DNA from: Sacculina carcini
Taxonomy: Eukaryota > Arthropoda > Thecostraca > Sacculinidae
Assembly: GCA_916048095.2 (NCBI GenBank)
Contig: OU696592.1
Coordinates: 2,596,415-2,660,414, forward strand
Direction: 5' to 3'
Length of the DNA stretch: 64,000 bases
Shown here: in pieces, positions 1-12,700 of the stretch
Layout: the number at the start of each line of letters is the position of its first letter
Position numbering within the stretch: position 1 is the stretch's first letter
Program-made: the position numbers and the translations under genes
The notes under the pieces: model-generated
Databases searched by the model: none
The model's input: the letters and a program-made list of their open reading frames with translations, nothing else
Told to the model about the DNA's origin: nothing

Positions 1-809
1 TTGTTGGACTGGGTGGCCAGGTTCGGCATGTGTCTCTCTATCACGTCAGACCGAGGGCGTCAGTTTGTCTCTGACCTCTGGAAAGACTTGTGGGCGTTAC
101 TTGGAGCACAATTAACCACGTCCTGCGCCTACATGCCCCAACAGAACGGTCTGGTTGAGCGCATGCACCGGCAACTGAAGACATCATTGACAGCTGCACT
201 GCAAAATAATATCAATTGGCCATCAACTCTCCCCGTCGTACTAATGGGAATGCGTTCGTCGTACAAGCCCGACATAGGAACGTCTTCTGCAGAACTCGTT
301 CTGGGGGAGAAATTCCGGCTTCCAGGTCAATTTTTCACTGAGACTCATCCAGTTCCAGCGAGTGAGATGGCGCGCCAGTTGGTTAAGTCATTTGCTGACT
401 TAAAGCCTGTCCCGACAGCTTGGCATCGCCGCTATGACGCCCACCGGCCTTTCATCTCACCGTCACTGTCAACCGCTTCGCACGTGTTCGTAAGGCAGCG
501 TTAGAGCTTCGCTATCTCCTCCATACCAAGGACCATATGCGGTGATTCATCGAGGGGAGAAGGCGTTTGTGATAAACAATAACGGCAAGGAAGATACGGT
601 TGCAGTGGACCGACTGAAGCCCGCACATTTGGAGCGGAGTGACCAGACTTCACAGACGCCACTCGCGGCCTCGTCTTCAGCGCCAGTTCGTGCTGATTCA
701 CCACAGACGCCAGATCAAACTCCATCGCCAGCGTCAACATCTCCGCCGACTGTCAGAATCTGGTCCCGGCGCTCCAGACCAGTGCGGCCTCCATATCGCT
801 TCAGGTAGT
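1..809 (+). pseudogene. Ty3/gypsy pol 3' part (integrase core and C-terminal tail), G1
   Basis: This is the end of a Ty3/gypsy polyprotein; the rest lies upstream of the window. The integrase catalytic core is visible: ITSDRGRQFVSD holds the second catalytic Asp and QNGLVERMHRQLK holds the Glu of the D,D-35-E triad. It would insert element cDNA into the nuclear genome. Frame 1 stops near 504. The match continues in another frame (PPYQGPYAVIHRGEKAFV, then VDRLKPAH), so there is a frameshift at about 500-520. The tail ends in WSRRSRPVRPPYRF just before the polypurine tract. A second member of this family ends at 28,038-28,267 with a nearly identical tail. Integrase identity is clear; the copy is inactive as read. 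Confidence 0.85.
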
Positions 810-821
810 CGGTGCAGGCAC

Positions 822-1231
822 CTGTGGGGGGGCTGTGGCCAGTGACCCCGCTCGTCGTATATTTATATGGATATATGGCAGCGGCCAGTGTGTTGGCTAT
901 CCATACTGACGTCACTGCGTGTATGAGTGTGTGTGTGATATTGTTTGTATGCCTGTGTGCATGTGCGTGTGTGTGAGTGTCACTGGACACAAGTTGCGTT
1001 GTACGTTCGTTCACCCTTCACTGTGTAATACATTCATTCGCTCATCAACCACGCCAGTGTTTGCATACGCCTTGCTGCTACAGGTGTTAGATATCGTCAA
1101 CGAAACAAAAACGATGAAAAAACACAGAACAATCAAAATGTTATTAAAAAAATATATATCTACATGCAGGTGTTATATATATCTATATAAAATAATTGGA
1201 GTCGGGGTCACCACTTGTAGGAACGCCTACA
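822..1231 (+). repeat. Polypurine tract and candidate 3' LTR of G1
   Basis: A G-run (about 822-833) directly follows the pol stop and is a good plus-strand primer site. The LTR candidate starts TGTGGCCAGTGACCCC at 834 and ends ...CCTACA at about 1231 (roughly 398 bp). Inside is an inverted pair near the ends (AGTGACCCCG / CGGGGTCAC). The related LTR at 28,291-28,679 has the same TGTGGCC start and CCTACA end. The left partner LTR is outside the window, so the right border is inferred. Confidence 0.6.
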
Positions 1232-1890
1232 GTAACGAGTAAATAACACACACGAGCTGCAACGAACAACTGGTCTATTTTCAGAAGCACAAAGTGTTGT
1301 TGTCTTTACACCTTCACATTTGGCGCACACAACAACAACAAACAACAACAACAACATATATTTAATATAGCGCACATATTTATACACAGGCGCGAAAAAG
1401 ACAACCGACAGGAACATCACAGCGAGCAGGGAGTAGGCACAAATAGAAAAATGAAAACACGTTTGCAAACTGGAACATGCTAGATGGCCGTTGGCTATCA
1501 GATAGCTCATCAGCCCTTGAAACAGGTTTTGTTTTTTTCCTGTCGGGTGTCTAGCCACCCTCCTCAATGCAGAACAGTGGGGGAGCCGGTTTAGTCGCCG
1601 ACGACTCGACCATGAATCTGGTTGTACTGGAATTACACGGTTAACAAGGTCTAACAATAAAACAGAAACAATATAACAATTACATGATATTTAACTATTA
1701 AATAAATAGAAATAACAGACGGCGGCCACAAGGATAAATCTCAAAGCAACTTTGAAAATTGACGCGACAGAACAAACTGTGAACTATCAATACAGTGTCA
1801 ACTTATATTGACTATGAATTTGACATAATTGAGATTACTATGAGTACTATGTAAACTGAGACGCGCTGTACATTAGGAAGTAATCAACGA
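1232..1890. repeat. Non-coding stretch with a SINE-like repeat at about 1483-1655
   Basis: No gene is seen. From about 1483 to 1655 the DNA shares blocks with 20,545-20,700, such as GCCACCCTCCTCA and TTAGTCGCCGAC, and a related start (AGATGGCCGTTGGCT) with the 3' end of the spacer repeat at 13,751-14,384. The remainder is AT-rich with an AAC-rich run at about 1330-1355. Element class is not established. Confidence 0.4.
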
Positions 1891-1891
1891 T

Positions 1892-2690
1892 TTGACAAGC
1901 GAATCATTCATCGAATCGTTCAAAATATTTTGTAACGCTCAAGCTGTTCCCAACTCAGTGTATACTGACCATGCTGGCTATTTCACTTCTGGATTTCCGT
2001 ATCTGTCAAACTTTGCTTCATCCAATGATTTTGCGTCACATCTTCAGAGCTTGTCCATCAAACATGATACAATTCCTGCCTATGCAAACTGGGTAGGAGG
2101 AGTGTATGAACGGCAAACTCTAACTCTTAAACAGTGCCTGTTGAAATCCATTGGACGTGCTAAATTAACGTTCAGCGATTTGCTCATGCATATCTCAGAC
2201 GTGCAAATGGCGATCAACAATCATCCGATCACTTACCTTTACACAGAAATCGAAGAAGTGGTCGCACTGACACCAAACATGATATTGAAAATCCATTCAA
2301 ATCCGCATCTTTGCTTATCACAAATCAATCAAGACGACTACTTGTGGACACCACAGTCAAACGTCAATGTCACTCACGAGCAAATAAACGAGACATTTCA
2401 AAAGCAAACAAATTGTTTGATGAATTCAAACGAATGTAGTATTCGTCCTATCTGCTCAGTCTTTGCGACACAAGCCGCGACATTTTCCAAATTGATTGGT
2501 CAAACAGGATGAAAGTTGGAGACGTTGTGCTCATTAACACAAAGGAGCAGCCCCGGGTGCATTGGCACATGGGCAGAGTTATCCGACTTATTCATGGAGA
2601 TGACGGCAAAGTCAGAACTGTTATATTGAAGACGCCGCACAAACTGCACATTATGCCACCAATCATCTGTACCCACTAGAGATAGAAGCA
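1892..2690 (+). pseudogene. BEL/Pao-type integrase C-terminal half
   Basis: This is a remnant of a BEL/Pao LTR polyprotein. Visible parts are the core around VYTDHAGYFTS (Asp region), the BEL-typical ANWVGGVYERQTLTLKQ (Glu region), and AINNHPITYLYT. After a frame change near 2500 comes the C-terminal module MKVGDVVLINTKEQPRVHW, typical of BEL/Pao integrases. Gag, protease, RT and the first integrase Asp are missing, and no LTR pair was recognised. Inactive fragment. Confidence 0.75.
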
Positions 2691-2759
2691 ACTCATAATG
2701 GCGATAGTCGACACCAGGTGTTGTCAACCACCAGATGAAACTCCGAGAAGGCAAGTGAG

Positions 2760-3235
2760 AAAAGCAGCTCAGCGTCAGAGGGGCCTAGTACAACATCTGA
2801 TCAAGTAAGGCCAAGTTTAATGTGTTTTTCAATTCCTTTTCAATCCTGTAGCCTGTCATATCAAATTCATTATAACATTCCGAATAGATTCAGTTAATCA
2901 AGTTTCGCTCACTGATTCACAGTCAATGTTTCTGAATGTGCAGGCACATCTTTTCTGGGGAGGGTGTGAGAAAATTAATGGCAAATTATTCATTTCACAC
3001 TTTGCTAAACAATAAAACGTTACTTTGAGGTTCGCTAAAATATAAGCAGTCCAAAGCTCATTGTCTGCGTGAAAAGTTCGCGACGCCAAGTACACGCGAC
3101 CCGAAGTCACGTGACCTGTGACGTCAGCACGCTACTGGTGAGCGACGATTGCTGCGTCTGGCAGTGTTGTAATTCATGTTCGTGGTTTTTGGGAGTGAGC
3201 GCTGGTGCATTGATTGTTCATGAGCTTTATTTTGC
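2760..3235. other. No gene seen
   Basis: AT-rich DNA after the BEL/Pao fragment. No protein similarity, RNA gene or clear repeat boundary was seen. Confidence 0.4.
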
Positions 3236-3356
3236 TATTCAACTTCAACTTCAACTTGTTTATCAACTTCAATTTCAACTTCAACTTCATTATCTTTATC
3301 AAATTCAACTTCAACTTCGACTTAAGCTTCGACTTCAACTTCGACTTCAACATCAT
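3232..3356 (+). repeat. Imperfect TTCAAC hexanucleotide array
   Basis: About 120 bp of TTCAAC/TTCGAC-type units with point variants. Because the period is a multiple of three it is open in several frames. The leucine/glutamine-rich and lysine-rich ORFs crossing it are by-products of the repeat. Confidence 0.8.
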
Positions 3357-3799
3357 TTTGGACTGATACATGAACGAAGGACCTTACGAAAAGTTCACGT
3401 TGCTGTAGAGACACCATCTTTACAACTGAGGTGGGTGGCTTACTTTTCTGTATCATCAATGTGTTTTGGACTGTTTACTGATTAACTGTTAAGCATAATC
3501 TACAGTGAAATAGTCGGACCTATCACACAAATTCAAATTCGAACACAACTTCAACTCCGGATGACTCCACGTCCATCCTCACACTTGACAAAGTCTTGTA
3601 GGACGACAGCTTCACTCCAAATATCTGCCAATTCCTCATTCAATCATCTCTTATTGATAAGATTTGAAACCGGTCACCAATGTGAAATATTACAATTCAA
3701 CAAACACAGTACCTTGCACTTAAATATCTGCACTACCTTTCGGCTAAATTATACCCAAATATGTAACTCAATTCATCCGCGGGGAACATAAATTGACCA

Positions 3800-4118
3800 T
3801 GTGAGATTCTGGTCAACCTGCACTCGAGCCTAATTTGGCTATGTGCAGTAGAAGCATCAACAACAACAATGTATTTGCGAACGATTGTTTTCAGCATGTT
3901 TTCTTATATTCTCGTATAATATGTAACTAAATACGTGTTGTGCTTAATGAAAATTGCTGCTAAAAGTTGAGCATTCGCTCTCTTATGTTTTGTAAATTAG
4001 ATGCGTTAATTGTTTGTGTACCAGCTTAAACATCTATGCATGATCTGATCGTTCACAGACATGTCGTGACTTTGAGTTTAATAAAGCCTTTCGTTCAGGC
4101 TCGTTGAGTTTCTTGACA
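3800..4118 (+). repeat. Candidate 5' LTR of gypsy fragment G2
   Basis: A TG...CA block (TGTGAGATTCTGG to TTTCTTGACA) ends about 40 bp before the first ATG upstream of a gag-like frame. It has an AATAAA signal near its 3' end (4079-4085). No second LTR copy exists in the window, so limits rest on the TG/CA ends and position alone. Confidence 0.35.
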
Positions 4119-4155
4119 ATTTGTTAAGCTCAAAATAATCGACGCTGGTTCCATC

Positions 4156-5790
4156 ATGGAATTTTTTTTAGACCTTTGCGATTCGAGGGCAATGACGAGA
4201 CTACCGCGGAACAGTGGACGCATTGGCACATGACGTTGAACAATTGTATCTCATCTCTCTCTGTGATGCATCCAGACACTTCTCCGAACAAACTCAGCAT
4301 TCTCATCAATTTTATATCACCGAATGAGTACTCTCTCATCACCCATTGTGTAACGTATGATGAAGCAATCAGCGTGTTGAAATCGACTTACGTCAAACCC
4401 AAAAACACAGTACATTCACGGAATCTGCTGGCCACCAAAAAGCAATCTGCAGGAGACAAAATTGATTCGTTTCTGCAATCTTTGAAAAGTATTGCAAATG
4501 ATTGTCAGTTCAGCGCCGTGAATGCACTTGAACATTGGAACCAGGCAATTCGTGACGCGTTCATATCTGGCCTGGCGTCGGACGAGATCCGCCAGCCACT
4601 GATATCAAAAACTTGATCAGACATTGGAGTCGGCAGTGGCCACTGCGCGCAGCCTAGAAATGGCTCAGATGAACGCCGCTGTTTACGACCTGCGTATGAA
4701 GCAGTTACGGAGGTCACTCCTAGAGAAGCGGTGTCTCCGGACTCAGATGCAGAATGTTCTGCTATGCGCAAAACGTCAACAACTTTCCAGTTCTGCGGGA
4801 AACCACCTCATCCGCGATGGAGCTGCCCTGTCAAAGATTCACTGTGCAGGAACTGCGACAAAAAGAGGCATTTTGCCGTAGTGTGTAGATAATCTTCCTC
4901 GATAAGTAACCCCGTAAGAACAAACGCTGCACTGAGTATCGCTTTTACGCGGTCATTTGATTCTTCTAAACATCCCATGCTTTCTGTGGAAACTGATCGG
5001 AGACAATTCAAGGCTATGGTAGACAGTGGAAGCACGGATAACGTCATACGACCAGATATCGCAAAACAGATGCATCTGAGAATTCTCAAATCAAGAGAGA
5101 CCGTGTATATGGTGTCGTCTCAACTGATGAGCCGTACTAGAGGGTACTGTCTAGTGGACATATCGGTCGAAGGAAATATGTACCGCAAGGTACGCCTGAC
5201 CATTATGCCTGATCTGTGTGCACCGATGATACTCGTCCAGCCTTTCATGAGACTCCATCGCACGGTCCAGTTCAAATTCGGAGGAAATAATCCGAATTTG
5301 CAAGTATGTGGAGTGGCACAAATGAATATCGATCCACCTGCCCTGTTCTCCAATCTTACTGAAAACTGCCGTCCCATCTGCACAAGAAGCCGCTATTACT
5401 CGTCTTCTGATCGAGAACTCATCGATAACGTAGTTCTAAAGCTACTGAATGAAGGCATCATCACCAAGTCGAAATCACCGTGGAGAGCCCAGGTCGTGAT
5501 AACTCATAATGAACGACACAAAAAGCGAATGGTGATTGAATATTCATCCACAATCAATAAATTCACTGAGCTGGATGCCTTTCCTCTTCCAAAAACTTCG
5601 AACATCATTCATAGTATCACAAAATATATGGTGTTTTCCAAAATGGATATGAAATCGGCGTACTATCAATGCCCTAATCGTGAATGTGACAGGAAGTATA
5701 CAGCGTTCGAAGCTGTTGGAGAACTCTTTGAGTTCGTTCGTTCGTTATTTGTGTTTATGGGGTGCACCGGCCTCTGGACCACACGGCACC
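4156..5790 (+). pseudogene. Truncated Ty3/gypsy gag-protease-RT, G2
   Basis: Domains in order: a gag-like region (FEGNDETTAEQWTHW onward, 4170-4616); a zinc-knuckle region (CRNCDKKRHFAVVC, about 4840-4890); an aspartic protease with VDSGSTDN (about 5017-5040); and the N-terminal part of reverse transcriptase with DAFPLPKTSNIIHSI, FSKMDMKSAYYQ (first catalytic Asp) and KYTAFEA. It stops before the YxDD box. The ATG at 4156 is out of frame with gag across a T-run at 4162-4169, and there is a stop near 4614. The RT is cut at about 5770-5797, where the minus-strand I/Nimb element begins, so it is both frameshifted and truncated. Confidence 0.8.
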
Positions 5791-5939
5791 CCCCAGTCTA
5801 TTTACAGCCCAAACACCCTAAAATGATGGACATGAGGAATGGAATGATGAAATAAATAAGTGTGATAGTGAACAAAATGAATGTGAAAGTCAAGAAATAA
5901 AACTCAATAAATAATTCTAAAAGGCAAAAGCCGTAAAAA

Positions 5940-6650
5940 CTAAAAAATGCAACCCTCAATGACCGCCGATTGCTCCTGTCCGAGAACAACGTGAATAGTC
6001 CGAACGGATCCAAGAAAACGTTGACGCGCCTCTGAGAATGATGAGTATTCCACCAGGATGTGCTGCACGGAGAGACGTGCATTACATGCGCTGCACGTGG
6101 GTTCAGGTTGTCCGAGTAAAAGAGTGCGATGCGTATCGTACGTGTGACCAACACGCAGACGACAGAGCGCCACTTCCTCGGACCTCTTCCGGCGAAATGA
6201 GCACATCCAATGTCCGATTTCGGGCTTCACAGCTTTAAATTTGTTAGAACCACATTCGTCCCAGGAGAGCTGCCAGCGAGAACGGATAAAACTATGTATA
6301 ATAGGATAAAAGTCCGAATACGGAATGGGAAAGTTAAAATAAAATTAATATAAGTCTAGTTCAGCAGCTCGTTTTGCGGCTCTGTCAGCTCGCTCGTTGC
6401 CCAAGATACCAATATCGGCCGGAATCCAGCAGAACTTTACGCGCTTGCCCTGGTGGTGGATGATATCAAGAGGGATAAAAATCCTCTGTAAAAGAGGATG
6501 TAAGGAGAAAGACGAAAATGAAGTTAAAGCACTAAGCGAGTCGGATAGAACTAAAAACAATGAAAATGAAGATGAGCGAATAAAAACCAGGCACAGCAGG
6601 ATAGCTTACAGTTCAGCCGTGTAAATGGAAGCGCTCGGTGGCAGCGTGCT
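5940..6650 (-). pseudogene. RNase H and C-terminal tail of the I/Nimb-like ORF2
   Basis: RNase H pieces are IYTAEL, VLSDSLSALTSF (catalytic Asp) and WIPADIGILGNERADRAAK. The first lies in a different frame from the others. The tail (6230-5940) has VALCRLRVGHTYDTHRTLLL, then CSACNARLSVQHILVEYSSF, the Cys/His motif that closes ORF2 in I, R1 and related clades. Frame changes and the missing RT mark it as dead. Confidence 0.75.
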
Positions 6651-6666
6651 CGAGCGGCACGTAACT

Positions 6667-7593
6667 CTACTTACGGCTGCGCTGTAAGCGACCCCAGCAA
6701 CGACATCGCTCTCGCAACGCCGTAAGACACGCGTCTGTCCACCAAGGAACAGGACGCCGCCGGGGAAGCGATGCCGTACGCGGAATGCTCTGTTTGGCAC
6801 AGGTGAAAATAGCCTCAGTAAAATCTGCGACGCTGGGTCGAAGTGTGGGGTCGCCCATGGCTTCCAGTGTCAAGCAATCATAGCGGACCCAATGAGCTCG
6901 TTTGAAATTCCATCTCGGTGGTCGTGTTCCCAGCATAGGTACCTCATTGAGACAGATCCATATAGGGAAGTGGTCACTCCCATGCAGACTGTTCTCAACG
7001 GTCCAGCTCGTGGATGCCTGCAGACTGGGACTGCACAGACTGAGGTCCAGAGCGGACATGCTTCCCGATGGCATGGTACAATGTGTATATGTGCCTGTGT
7101 TTAAAATACCTATGTCCAATACAGTTAAAATATCCTCCATAATAAAACCACGGCTACAATATGCATCACAACCCCAAAAAGGGCTGTGAGCATTAAAATC
7201 GCCCAAAACATAAAAAGGGGGTGAAAGTGAACTGATTAAAAACTCGACGTCAGCCCTTGGGAACGGGCGACCAAGCGGCAGGTACAATGAGCACCCTCTC
7301 ACCTCCCTACCACCCAGCCAGCACCGAACCGCAACCACCTGCAAATCTGGCTGAATATGCAGACGGCGACAGGTTATACTGGTGCGAACAGCCAGCATAA
7401 CCCCGCCATGGGCTATAGTCGAGCTGGGATTCTCATATCTAAAAACATTGAAATCCTGAATACTAAAATACGAAGAAGTTAAAAGCTTAGTCTCCTGTAT
7501 TGCTAAAATCGACGGTTGTCGGGAGTGTAAAATATGCAGTAAATCATTAAAATTCGGTCTAATACCTCTAATATTCCATTGTAAAATGGACAT
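6667..7593 (-). pseudogene. ORF2 N-terminal apurinic/apyrimidinic endonuclease (I/Nimb-like)
   Basis: The endonuclease nicks target DNA to prime reverse transcription. ATG at 7593 begins MSILQWNIRGIRPN. Catalytic blocks are visible: AIQETKL (Glu), VLGDFNAHSPFWG (Asp/Asn), LDLSLCSP and GSDHFPI (Asp/His). The domain is open as read. Where RT should follow, the sequence passes within about 20 codons into RNase H, so about 1.5-2 kb is missing by comparison with the family. Confidence 0.8.
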
Positions 7594-7886
7594 AAAAATA
7601 AATATAATGGAATAAAATACATATGAATACTCCCGTTGAAAAGTCACATATACACTAACAACCAGGTAGCACAGATACCTAATCGCATCGCTTGGCCGAT
7701 CGTCCTCTCTCCGCGTCAGGCGGGGACCCACTTGGAGAGGCCGAGAGCTTCCGCTTAGAGGAACTCTCCACCTCCATGGCAGTGGTGGGAGTCGCTCCGT
7801 CGTGTGCGGAAGGCGGTGCGCTAGCAGCCGCCGAGTGCGGAGATGCAGGGACTGCGCTCGCTTTGTGACCGGAAGATGCTCGCCGG

Positions 7887-9191
7887 TCACTCCTCGGTGA
7901 GGCTCACTTGACCGAACGGCGGCTCTTGTGTCGAACCACCGTCCAGTCTCCGGGTTTCCTCCGGTTCGGAGACGACCGCTTTGCTGGCTTGGAAACCTGC
8001 TGAGCGGCCGGTTTTTGCCGCCCTGACTAACCGGCATCGCTGCCGATTTGCCAGCGCGATCCATCGGCCGGTTGACCGGCCGATCGGCGACCCGCTGAGG
8101 TCGCCGCTCAGCAGCCTTTTCAGGCTGCTGGGGAGCGGCCGCCTCGGACCGCTGGATTGCGGCCGTCTGGGGCCGCTGGGTCGCGGACGCTTTGGACCGC
8201 TGGGATGCGGCCGTTGGCGACCGCGACACGGCAGCCTCCCCAGGCCGCCGATCAACCGGTGTTGGTTCATGCTCATGTTTGTCAGCCTCAGGTTCGATCA
8301 GCTTCAAGCCCATTCGTCCCGCCAGCTTCAAAAAGTCTCCAACAGTCAGCTTCTCCAGCAACGAGTCGACAGACTGTGGAGGCTGAGCCGACTTCGTGAC
8401 GACGCCGACATAGGACGGGCCTGATGGATGCGAGCTGCGATATACAGCACGCGCCTCGCCGAAACTGCAGCGCTGGGCAGCGCGGATAGCCAGAATTTCT
8501 TTTTCTTTCAGTCATTCCGGGCAGTCACGCGACGAGGACGCATGACCGCTGCTCGTGCAATTGACGCAGAAATACTCATTGTCACAATCAGCAGCGGTGT
8601 GCCGTTCGGATGAGCAGCGTCCGCAGATCTCAGCACGGTTGCAGCGGGAGCTCGTATGCCCGAAACGTTGGCACCTGTAGCACCGCATCGGGTTGGGTAC
8701 GTAGGGGCGGACACGGATACGCTGACGGATGTCACCTATCTTGATGTCATCCGGCAGAACAGCACTGTCAAACGTGAGGAAGAAAGAGTGCGTTGGCACC
8801 TCGCTACCCTCACGCAGTCGGACGATGCGCTCCACGCGGATGACACCTTGGGATGCCAATCCGTCGCAAATATCCTCATCATCGACGCCCTCTAGCGCAC
8901 GACCGAACAGAACACCTCTGGCGTGGTTCATTGTCGAGTGCGCACACACCGAGATGGGGTGCTCACCCAACGCTTATTTTCGCCCGTACCTACGCGATAA
9001 CGGAACGTAGTTGCCTTTATCGCGCGGGTTGCTGCCGTCTCAGTGCCGTATTTAACCATCAACGATCTATCACGTTGTCTGTTGGTGTCGACAGGCACGT
9101 CGTCAATGTTTTTGAAACCGTCCATGCGACGGAACGGGTTCAATGAAGATAGTTTTATTTTCTCATCGGTGCTGGCAAACACCAACACCAT
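7887..9191 (-). pseudogene. ORF1 (Gag-like, three CCHC knuckles) of the I/Nimb-like element
   Basis: ORF1 binds element RNA in this group. The N-terminal part (NPFRRMDGFKNIDDVPVD) is followed after a frameshift near 8,940 by ARGVLFGRALEGVDDEDI and three knuckles: CYRCQRFGHTSSRC, CGRCSSERHTAADC (both C-X2-C-X4-H-X4-C) and CVNCTSSGHASSSRDC (longer last spacing). A further frameshift near 8,510 leads into a Pro/Ser/Arg-rich tail with repeated SGPRRP-type blocks (8276-7887). At least two frame changes make it non-functional. Confidence 0.75.
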
Positions 9192-9240
9192 CGGAGTCGG
9201 AGCAACACAGTCAGTTCAGTCTCTGACTAACCCTCGCTGA

Positions 9241-9702
9241 GTGTGCACGTGTTTTCCGTCGCTCGTTCGCGCCCGGCTGTCTACGCTTCGCTGACGCTCA
9301 CAGACGACAGATCCTGCTTTCTGCTAACGCTGAGTGTTCATTGAGTTATATTTCAGTTGTTTTATTATTATATTTGATTTAGCGTTATTTTGATTTTTCA
9401 TTACTCGTTTTGTTCATTGATAATATTTGCCTTTTTAAAGGCGGATATTTTCTTCTTGCGAGCTCATTCATTTACTTTTAAGACTGTTTAAGACTTTTAA
9501 GTCAATTAATCTTTTTTTATTTCAGGTTATATATTTGAATTTTTATATTTTGTTTCTGAATGTGATTGAGAATCAGGGTTCGCAGCCATAGTTGCTTTGC
9601 AATCTTCCTGCTGAATTCTCTCATCACATTCTTTTTCGTCACTTTTCAGTTCAGTTTGTATATTATTTAATTTAACTTTGTCTATAAACATAAGTGTTGT
9701 TC
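9241..9702 (+). other. Probable 5' UTR of CR1-like element copy 1
   Basis: No gene. This 460-bp stretch lies between the reverse-oriented I/Nimb element and the long CR1-like ORF. Its first part is GC-richer and then becomes T-rich. It likely holds the 5' UTR and internal promoter of the LINE, but copies 2 and 3 are truncated and cannot confirm the 5' limit. Confidence 0.35.
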
Positions 9703-12700
9703 ATGGATATATGTATTATTTTCTGTCTCATGTCTGTTTTGTTGATGTGGCGGGCCGAAAATTGTAGCCCCGCCCCGACGGCTAACGGCCGGTTTTCCCG
9801 TTTTCCGTCAGCGCCCAGCTCTTTCCTCGCACTGAGGTGCCAACTAATTCTGTGTTGCTCTCATACTCTGTCTTTGTGGTCGCCCATTGGACATTTTGCC
9901 TTGCGATATGTGTTTAACAATGAGCTCTCAATAAATTGTTCTCACATGTGTTTTCTAGTGTTTTTCTTGTGTGTGTATTTGTGTGTATGTTTGCTTTGTA
10001 TTGTGTGTGTTGTATGCTTGTTTTTTGTTGTGAAATTTCGTATGCATGTGTTATGTGTTGTGTTTTTGTGTTCGCATGCGTCGTGCATTATGTGTTTATT
10101 TGTATGTCTGCTTTGCGTTGTGTGTGTGCCTTCTCACACCGTGGATTTGTCGTTTCTACTGATGATGTGTGGCGATGTTGAAATGAATCCCGGTCCTGCT
10201 CGACCACAAAAACGATTTTCAAATATACTTTTCGCCAACATCAGCGGCTTGTATAAGAACATCAGAGATTTGACAGCAGCCAGTCGCTCCAAGGATATCG
10301 TTATCTGTGCCGAAACGCTTGTGTCCGATTATCGGGACCAATCTGAGCTCTTGATGCCAGGTTTCAGTAAGCCATTGCTAATCAAACGTGACTCAAAAAA
10401 CAGGCGGCGTGGCATGGCAGTGTACGTACGCAAAGGCTTTTCAGCAACGAGAATTACAGCTCACGACTGCACTTGTCATGAATTTATGCTGCTGCGTGTC
10501 AACACCGCCTTGATGAATTTTTACATCTTTGGAGCCTACCGAAATCCAGACAGTAACGACTCTATCTACGAATGTCTCTTGTCAGCCATGTCAACAATTC
10601 AGGAGAAGGACACCAAGTCAGCATTTGTATTTGTGGGAGACATGAACGCCCATCACCGTGAGTGGCTCTTGTCGACATCTCCTACAGACGCTCATGGTAG
10701 AGCAGCATATGATTTCTGCAACATTTCTGGCTGCTCCCAAATGGTGTCCGGTCCCACACATCAAGCGGGAAACTGTTTGGACTTGGTTATGACAGACGTC
10801 TCAGATATCGTGAGTGTAAGCGTGGAAGCTCCAATAGGAAGTTCAGATCACTCGTCGCTGTCCGTGAAGTTGACATTGAGACAGAAGGTTTCTCCTTACA
10901 CGATTTCAAGGCTCGTGCACATGAAGAACAATGTTGACTGGGTGAAGGTGAATGATGAATTGGAAGCAATTAAAGTTTCAAATCTGCAGCAGAAGGAATG
11001 CCCCATCGATGCATTGAACAAATACATTACCGATGTCATCTCAAGGAGAGTGCCTACTAAAAAACTACGTTTTCGCTCTGATGACAAAGCCTGGTTCACC
11101 AACGAATGTCGCAGCGCTCGGGAATCCAAGCAGGAAGCTTACCACAAGTGGCTCCAATCACGCTCAGCCGATTCATGGAATGTCTACACTGAGGCCAGAC
11201 GGCATGCTGAGCATGTGTATTCAGAAGCGGAAACACGTCACTCAAAGAAACTTGCTGAAAAGCTAACATCTGCCAATGACGCCCACAAATGGTGGTCAAC
11301 GTTGAAATCGTCAGTGTTTGGACATGACCTGTCTGTCCCTCCTTTATTTTCAGCGAACGGTGAGCTCAAAATCAACCCAACAGAGAAGGCAGAGTTGCTT
11401 ATGGATTACTTCAATACCAAGCAATGTCAAGGGTCCATTCCGTCTGACGATTCATCTGTCCTCGCCCCGAAAATCAAAGGCATTGCCTTCCGATCAAAAG
11501 AAGTGGCGAATCTCATGAAAGACCTTGATGCCCACGGAGGAACAGACCCTCTGAATATGTTTCCGCTATTTTTCAAGAACACGGCAGATACTCTAGCTCC
11601 GAAGCTCAGTGTTCTTTTCAGGCGCTTGATGAAGACTGGTTCGTTTCCATCATGTTGGCGGGTTGCGAATATCACGCCCATACCAAAAGGAACCAATTCA
11701 GCTGATGTTGCAAACTACCGGCCAATATCAATTACGCCGATTCTGTCCAAAATATTCGAGCACTTGATATCTTCCAGACTGTCCAAGTTCCTGGAGAGCA
11801 ACAATCTGCTGTCGGAAAACCAATTTGCATACCGCAAAAAACTCAGCACGACTGACGCTCTGCTTACTATCACGCATGAGCTCCAGCAAGTGCTAGACAA
11901 AGGCAGTGAAGCCTGGATTGTGCAGTTGGATTTCTCGGCAGCATTTGACCGTGTGAGCCACCAGGGCTTGTTGCAAAAACTGAGAAAGATTGGAGTCGGC
12001 GGCCGTTTGCTAAGTGTTTTGCATCAATTTCTATCCAATCGCGTACAACGTGTTGCCATCGATGGAGCATACAGTGGCTGGCAGAGCATTGCGTCCGGTG
12101 TCCCGCAGGGAAGTGTGTTGGGTCCTATTTTGTTCAACATTTACACCGCTGACCTGTACACAACCACACGCAACCCTGTATATGGATATGCTGATGATAT
12201 CACCTTGATGGCTGTAATTTCATCTCCTTCGGACAGACCACAGGTGCGTCAAACGGTCAACGACGATCTCAGCAGCGTCCTGAAGTGGTGTGAGAGGTGG
12301 AATATGATGCTGAACACTTCGAAATCTAAATGCTTGTTGGTTTCTAGGTCACGTACCGTTCAGCCTTCACATGGAGCTATCCTCATAAATGGCGCCCAAC
12401 TCAACGTGTGTGATGAGCTCAAAATATTGGGAGTACATGTAGACTCAAAGCTGACGTTTGAGAGTCACATTCGGAAGCTAGTTTGTTCGGCATTGCGGAA
12501 ACTGGGAATTATAAGAAAGGCATATCGGATGTTCGGTAGCAGCACAATCTCAAAACGTTGTTTTCGCTGCTTCATTTTGCCAATTCTGGAGTACTGCGCC
12601 CCCGTGTGGTCTTCTGCTGCGGAATGTCACCTCAATCTCATCAACAGAGTTGTTAGAACCTGCAAGTTTCTCTGTGGTAACTTGGTTCTTGGTGATCTTT

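Larger units (their letters stand above)
5798..9240 (-). mobile_element. I/Nimb-like non-LTR retrotransposon lacking its RT domain
   Basis: Minus-strand LINE. From its 5' end: ORF1 with three zinc knuckles (9191-7887), ORF2 apurinic endonuclease (7593-6667), RNase H (about 6650-6345), and the C-terminal zinc-knuckle tail (6230-5940). An RNase H domain after the RT is typical of the I superclade. The whole RT is missing between endonuclease and RNase H. The 3' tail has a second copy on the plus strand at 20,785-21,293, which confirms the 3' end. The 5' limit near 9240 is approximate. Confidence 0.75.

Noticed and set aside
3174-3371. Lys/Leu-rich ORF
   Set aside because: Arises from the TTCAAC hexanucleotide array.
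10787-12070. Antisense ORFs within the CR1-like coding region
   Set aside because: Shadows of a strong plus-strand frame; no motifs.
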